DNA of 16,659 nt from Chitinophaga pinensis. Its GTDB lineage: Bacteria > Bacteroidota > Bacteroidia > NS11-12g > UBA9320. The stretch's first letter is position 1; the number at the start of each line of letters is the position of its first letter. The stretch is from NCBI GenBank assembly GCA_945890595.1, contig CAMDCQ010000032.1:1-16659 (forward strand), in the 5' to 3' direction. A program made the translations under genes and the position numbers. Under the pieces are notes generated by a model, which did not search any database, had not been told where the DNA came from, and was given only the letters and a program-made list of their open reading frames with translations. Shown one piece after another: positions 13,646 to 16,659 of the stretch.

Positions 13646-15718
13646 ATGTTTTTCTGGAGGCATATTCCCCTTCTTCGCTTCCTAGTACCTTTTATCGGTG
13701 GGATTATCTGCACCGATTTCTTTTTTGCATCCATGTTTTGGGTGCAGCTACTCACCGTATTATTGATTCTGGTTTCTATTGGGATACATCTTTATTTACG
13801 AAAAAAGATCCAAAGAAGTCTGCAATTAGCAGGATCTGTTAGTATTCTGCTGTTATTCTTCCTCTTAGGAATTGTACTCACACATGCCAGGAAGGACAAT
13901 TTATACTCGTCTCATTTCTCACAGGTTGCGGACGCAGAATATATGGTGGCTCGAGTGCTAGATGTACCTCAAGAAAAAGAAAAATCAGTCTCTTGCGTAG
14001 TTGAAATAAGTTCGGTTCATAAAGTCTCCCAACACGTTAAGACTCAAGGAAAGGCACAAGTCTATCTAGAAAAAGATACCGCAAGCTTATCCTTACACTA
14101 TGGCGATTATATTATTATTAACGGACAGCTAAACGAAATAACGGCCAGTAGCAATCCATTTCAATTTGATTTTAAACGGTATAATGCCATGACCAGCATT
14201 TTTCACAATGGGTACTTGCAACGTGAAAGGTGGCGATCGATGGGCGTAAATAAGGTGAATCCCATCTATGCGCTTGGTTATACCTGGCAGCGCGTATTAC
14301 AAGAAACCTTTAATCACTATTTTAAAGATGAATCTGTAAGAGGGGTAGCTGAGGCAATTGTTTTTGGATACAAAGAGGATTTAAATGACGACTGGCTAGA
14401 AGCGTTTTCTAAAACAGGAACGGTACACGTATTGGCGGTTTCTGGATTGCACGTAGGAATTATATATACGCTCTTAAGTTATTTGCTACTGCTGGGCAAT
14501 AGCAAAGGGCGGTCACGTGTTATAAAGTCCGTTGTTATTCTCGTTGCTCTTTTTATATATTCCTTGGTTACGGGATTTTCTCCTTCTGTTTCACGTGCGG
14601 CCATCATGTTTGCCACCGTTATTGTGGCTAAGGCCTTTCAGCGAAAGACTAATATCTACAATACACTATCATTCGCCTGTTTTATTTTATTGTTGGTGAA
14701 TCCGCTTAACATCTACAATGTAGGGTTTCAGTTTTCGTTTTTGGCCGTGATTGGCATCGTATTGTATACGGATTATTTTAAGGGGATATGGAGGTCGTCA
14801 ACTAAGACAGGAGACAAGGTAATGACACTGGCCTGTGTAAGTTTAGCTGCGCAGCTAACCACTTTTCCGCTAGGGCTCTATTACTTTCATCAGTTCCCTA
14901 ACTACTTTATCGTGTCAAATATGCTCGTAATACCGTGTATTAGTATTGTGTTGTATTTAGGTGTATTTATGGTGGTGAGCACTTTTATATATCAACCCGT
15001 TGCTCAGTTTTTAGCAGATTTAGCAGAAATATATATTCGATTTATAGTGCAGGTTGCGAGCTATATTCAAGAATTACCTTATGCGTTCTTCGAAAATATA
15101 CACATAACCTTTAGCCAGATGCTCACGGTTTATGCATTTCTAATTGCAGTAACTATGGCATTGGTACATAAATGGTGGCAAGGCTTCGGTATAGCGCTTA
15201 TAGCTGCGATAGGTTTTATGGCAATAGATTATAATTACCAATACGTACTTCACAAGAATGAGTTTATAGCCTTTGATGCAAAAAAAGAAGTTTTACTCGG
15301 TTTTAGAGACAATGATAGACTAACGTTAATAGCATCCAAAGGAGCATATATGGACGATGCCGTATATGATTACACTATAAAACCTTACTTGATTAATAAT
15401 CGGGTATCAAAATGTGAGGTTATTCCCATGGAAATGCTAAAGGTGAAAGCCCGTTACGGCAATGTATATTCACTTGGAAACGGCTTTGTTTGGTTTGATA
15501 ACAAATCCTATTTTTTGACAGATGCTTACAAGGGTTACTTAAATAAGGATATAAACGTACATAACCTGGTAGTGGGCACCAAGAAATCAGATAGATTTAT
15601 GAAATATGTCGAAATACACGTTTTATACGATTCGGCTATCTTTTTGGATAAAATAAATAGCGAAAGGATTGAAAAACAGAGAGATACTTGCAACAAGAAA
15701 ACCAATCTACCAAATTAG
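13646..15718 (+). CDS. comEC: ComEC/Rec2-family DNA uptake channel, without C-terminal metallo-beta-lactamase domain
   Basis: A 690-residue inner-membrane protein that should pass single-stranded DNA into the cytoplasm during natural transformation. Three N-terminal helices (about 10-30, 33-51, 61-80) precede a beta-rich DUF4131/OB-like region (about 95-195). The Competence domain follows, with KTGTVHVLAVSGLHVG (256-271), SPSVSRAAIM (312-321), VNPLNIYNVGFQFSFLAV (351-368) and about seven further helices ending near residue 535. The last 150 residues are soluble and do not contain the HxHxDH motif of the metallo-beta-lactamase nuclease-like domain found at the end of many Gram-positive ComEC proteins; from memory, Bacteroidetes members are commonly of this shorter type. 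It starts 5 bp after the 244-residue protein gene. No other competence gene is in the window. Confidence 0.92.
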   Translation: MFFWRHIPLLRFLVPFIGGIICTDFFFASMFWVQLLTVLLILVSIGIHLYLRKKIQRSLQLAGSVSILLLFFLLGIVLTHARKDNLYSSHFSQVADAEYMVARVLDVPQEKEKSVSCVVEISSVHKVSQHVKTQGKAQVYLEKDTASLSLHYGDYIIINGQLNEITASSNPFQFDFKRYNAMTSIFHNGYLQRERWRSMGVNKVNPIYALGYTWQRVLQETFNHYFKDESVRGVAEAIVFGYKEDLNDDWLEAFSKTGTVHVLAVSGLHVGIIYTLLSYLLLLGNSKGRSRVIKSVVILVALFIYSLVTGFSPSVSRAAIMFATVIVAKAFQRKTNIYNTLSFACFILLLVNPLNIYNVGFQFSFLAVIGIVLYTDYFKGIWRSSTKTGDKVMTLACVSLAAQLTTFPLGLYYFHQFPNYFIVSNMLVIPCISIVLYLGVFMVVSTFIYQPVAQFLADLAEIYIRFIVQVASYIQELPYAFFENIHITFSQMLTVYAFLIAVTMALVHKWWQGFGIALIAAIGFMAIDYNYQYVLHKNEFIAFDAKKEVLLGFRDNDRLTLIASKGAYMDDAVYDYTIKPYLINNRVSKCEVIPMEMLKVKARYGNVYSLGNGFVWFDNKSYFLTDAYKGYLNKDINVHNLVVGTKKSDRFMKYVEIHVLYDSAIFLDKINSERIEKQRDTCNKKTNLPN

Positions 15719-15760
15719 TAATGTCATATTTTTAAAAAAAATGAATTTTTTTTAGGGTTA

Positions 15761-15794
15761 TTGTACCAAGTCTATGTTTTTTTTAATAGTTTTG
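15761..15794 (+). promoter_or_regulatory. Candidate promoter of the beta-helix protein gene
   Basis: TTG (15761-15763), 23-bp spacer, then TAGTTTTG (15787-15794), an exact TAnnTTTG. The predicted +1 near 15801 gives a leader of about 26 nt before the ATG at 15827. The spacer is at the long end of the range known for Flavobacteria. Confidence 0.55.
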
Positions 15795-15826
15795 GATTCT
15801 TAAAACGTAATAACAATCTAAAGCGT

Positions 15827-16659
15827 ATGAAAAAAAATTACAACAGAAATTGGCTTTTCTATTTAAAAACTATGGCTGTTTTCGGCTCCATGCTATACGC
15901 AGGGGCGGTTTCAGCACAACTTAGTGGTACGTATACCATTAATTCTGGTGCAGCTACTAGCAGCACTAACTACACGAGTTTTACTGCGTTTGCAACGGCA
16001 ATCAATGGCGTAGGTGTTTCAGGTCCTATTACGGTAAACGTAGCAACCGGATCTGGTCCTTACAACGAAAAGGTAACATTCACTGCTTCTGGTACAGCTA
16101 CCAACACCGTAACTATCAACGGTAATGGTAACACTATTAAGGATGCAGCTGGAGCGGTAATCACCTTAAATGGTGCTGATTATTTTACTTTTGATAATTT
16201 AAAAGTTGATGCGTCTGGAAATGTGTCTGGTGCGAGATGCTACTGGATTTACAACAATGCAGACAACAACACTATCAAAAATTCAGAACTTATTGTTTCA
16301 TCAAACACGACTACTGGAAGTGGTACGGCTTATATTGCTTTAAGTGCAAGTGCAACTTCTAGAACAGCTGGTAGTCACGGAACCAACAACGTTATTGACA
16401 ATAACACTATGAGAGGTAACGGAACAAATTCTGGACCTTATAGTGGTGTTTCTGATTATAGAAGTTCTTCAACAAAAAGTGGAAGTCTGACAATAACAAA
16501 CAATAACATTAAACATTGTTACTATGGTCACTTCTACATATACTACACTGGTGGTTTTGACATTAGAAACAACACATTAACTACCTTCAGAAGTGATGCA
16601 CAATCTGGTACTGGAACAACGTATCCTGCATACCTTTACTATTGTGGTGGTACAACTCA
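15827..16659 (+). CDS. Secreted beta-helix repeat protein, 3' truncated by the window
   Basis: At least 277 residues; the frame is open to the last base. Residues 1-30 are a long signal peptide (basic MKKNYNRN, hydrophobic core, cleavage after VSA). The mature part begins QLSGTYTINSG and is rich in Gly, Ser, Thr and Asn, with repeated short strands of the kind that stack into a right-handed parallel beta-helix (VTINGNGNTI, FDNLKVDASG, NNTIKNSEL, NVIDNNTMRGN, LTITNNNIKHC, FDIRNNTLTTF). Such proteins in Bacteroidetes are often very large, are exported by the type IX secretion system and carry a C-terminal sorting domain; that end is outside the window, so this remains inference. It begins 108 bp after comEC behind its own promoter and is probably an adhesin or cell-surface/extracellular protein. 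Start: the first ATG of the signal peptide; no Shine-Dalgarno sequence. Confidence 0.85.
   Translation, partial: MKKNYNRNWLFYLKTMAVFGSMLYAGAVSAQLSGTYTINSGAATSSTNYTSFTAFATAINGVGVSGPITVNVATGSGPYNEKVTFTASGTATNTVTINGNGNTIKDAAGAVITLNGADYFTFDNLKVDASGNVSGARCYWIYNNADNNTIKNSELIVSSNTTTGSGTAYIALSASATSRTAGSHGTNNVIDNNTMRGNGTNSGPYSGVSDYRSSSTKSGSLTITNNNIKHCYYGHFYIYYTGGFDIRNNTLTTFRSDAQSGTGTTYPAYLYYCGGTT

Noticed and set aside
15733..15754. Hairpin of TAAAAAAAA and TTTTTTTTA after comEC as a terminator
   Set aside because: The stem is made only of A-T pairs with no G-C base; homopolymer runs in an AT-rich gap are expected by chance. It could help terminate, but I cannot support it.

Overview
The window looks like the chromosome of an AT-rich Bacteroidetes bacterium, probably of the Flavobacteriales. 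The clues are the near absence of Shine-Dalgarno sequences, several -7 elements of the form TAnnTTTG with upstream TTG boxes, an OmpA-family protein with thrombospondin type 3 repeats, a large beta-helix surface protein, and several families (DUF6787, DUF2330 next to an RnfD-like protein, an SGNH esterase next to an MBOAT protein) that I know mainly from that phylum. No IS element, integrase, tRNA, rRNA or CRISPR array is visible. This is ordinary chromosomal sequence of mostly short operons.

Layout. 1-2341 (+): 3' part of an SGNH hydrolase followed after one base by an MBOAT acyltransferase, a likely cell-surface acylation/deacylation pair. 2387-2707 (-) and 2716-3297 (+): a small unknown protein and 3-methyladenine DNA glycosylase I (tag), divergent with start codons only 8 bp apart. 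3398-5721 (+): an orphan RnfD/NqrB-like membrane protein and a secreted, C-terminally anchored DUF2330 protein, closed by a strong terminator. 5795-7297 (+): a four-helix membrane protein and a radical SAM/SPASM enzyme. 7375-8910 (+): the OmpA-like porin-type protein with its own promoter and terminator. 8911-9261: a non-coding gap with two terminator hairpins and an unexplained structured segment between them. 9262-9633 (-): a small protein with a very acidic tail. 9850-12301 (+): DUF6787 membrane protein, Mrp ATPase, NifU-type Fe-S scaffold and a UbiA-like membrane protein. 12261-12848 (-): thymidine kinase, overlapping the preceding gene tail to tail. 12906-15718 (+): a Bacteroidetes-type unknown protein and ComEC, the DNA-uptake channel. 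15827-16659 (+): start of a secreted beta-helix protein running off the window.

How genes work together. Mrp and NifU are both Fe-S cluster assembly/carrier proteins and are translationally close to DUF6787, so this is probably an Fe-S maturation operon. ComEC follows the 244-residue protein by 5 bp, so the two are probably co-transcribed. RnfD-like and DUF2330 form a two-gene unit without any other Rnf/Nqr subunit.

The most interesting structural observation is a textbook intrinsic-terminator hairpin with a six-T tract (3440-3480) lying inside the first codons of the RnfD-like gene, which suggests transcription attenuation coupled to translation. Other points are a direct repeat in the tdk/comEC-operon divergent promoter region, a palindrome upstream of the Fe-S operon promoter, overlapping divergent promoters at tag, and a candidate small RNA between two terminators at about 8968-9222. 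I did not find a convincing wholly new multi-gene system; the RnfD-like/DUF2330 pair and the membrane protein/radical SAM pair are the nearest candidates.
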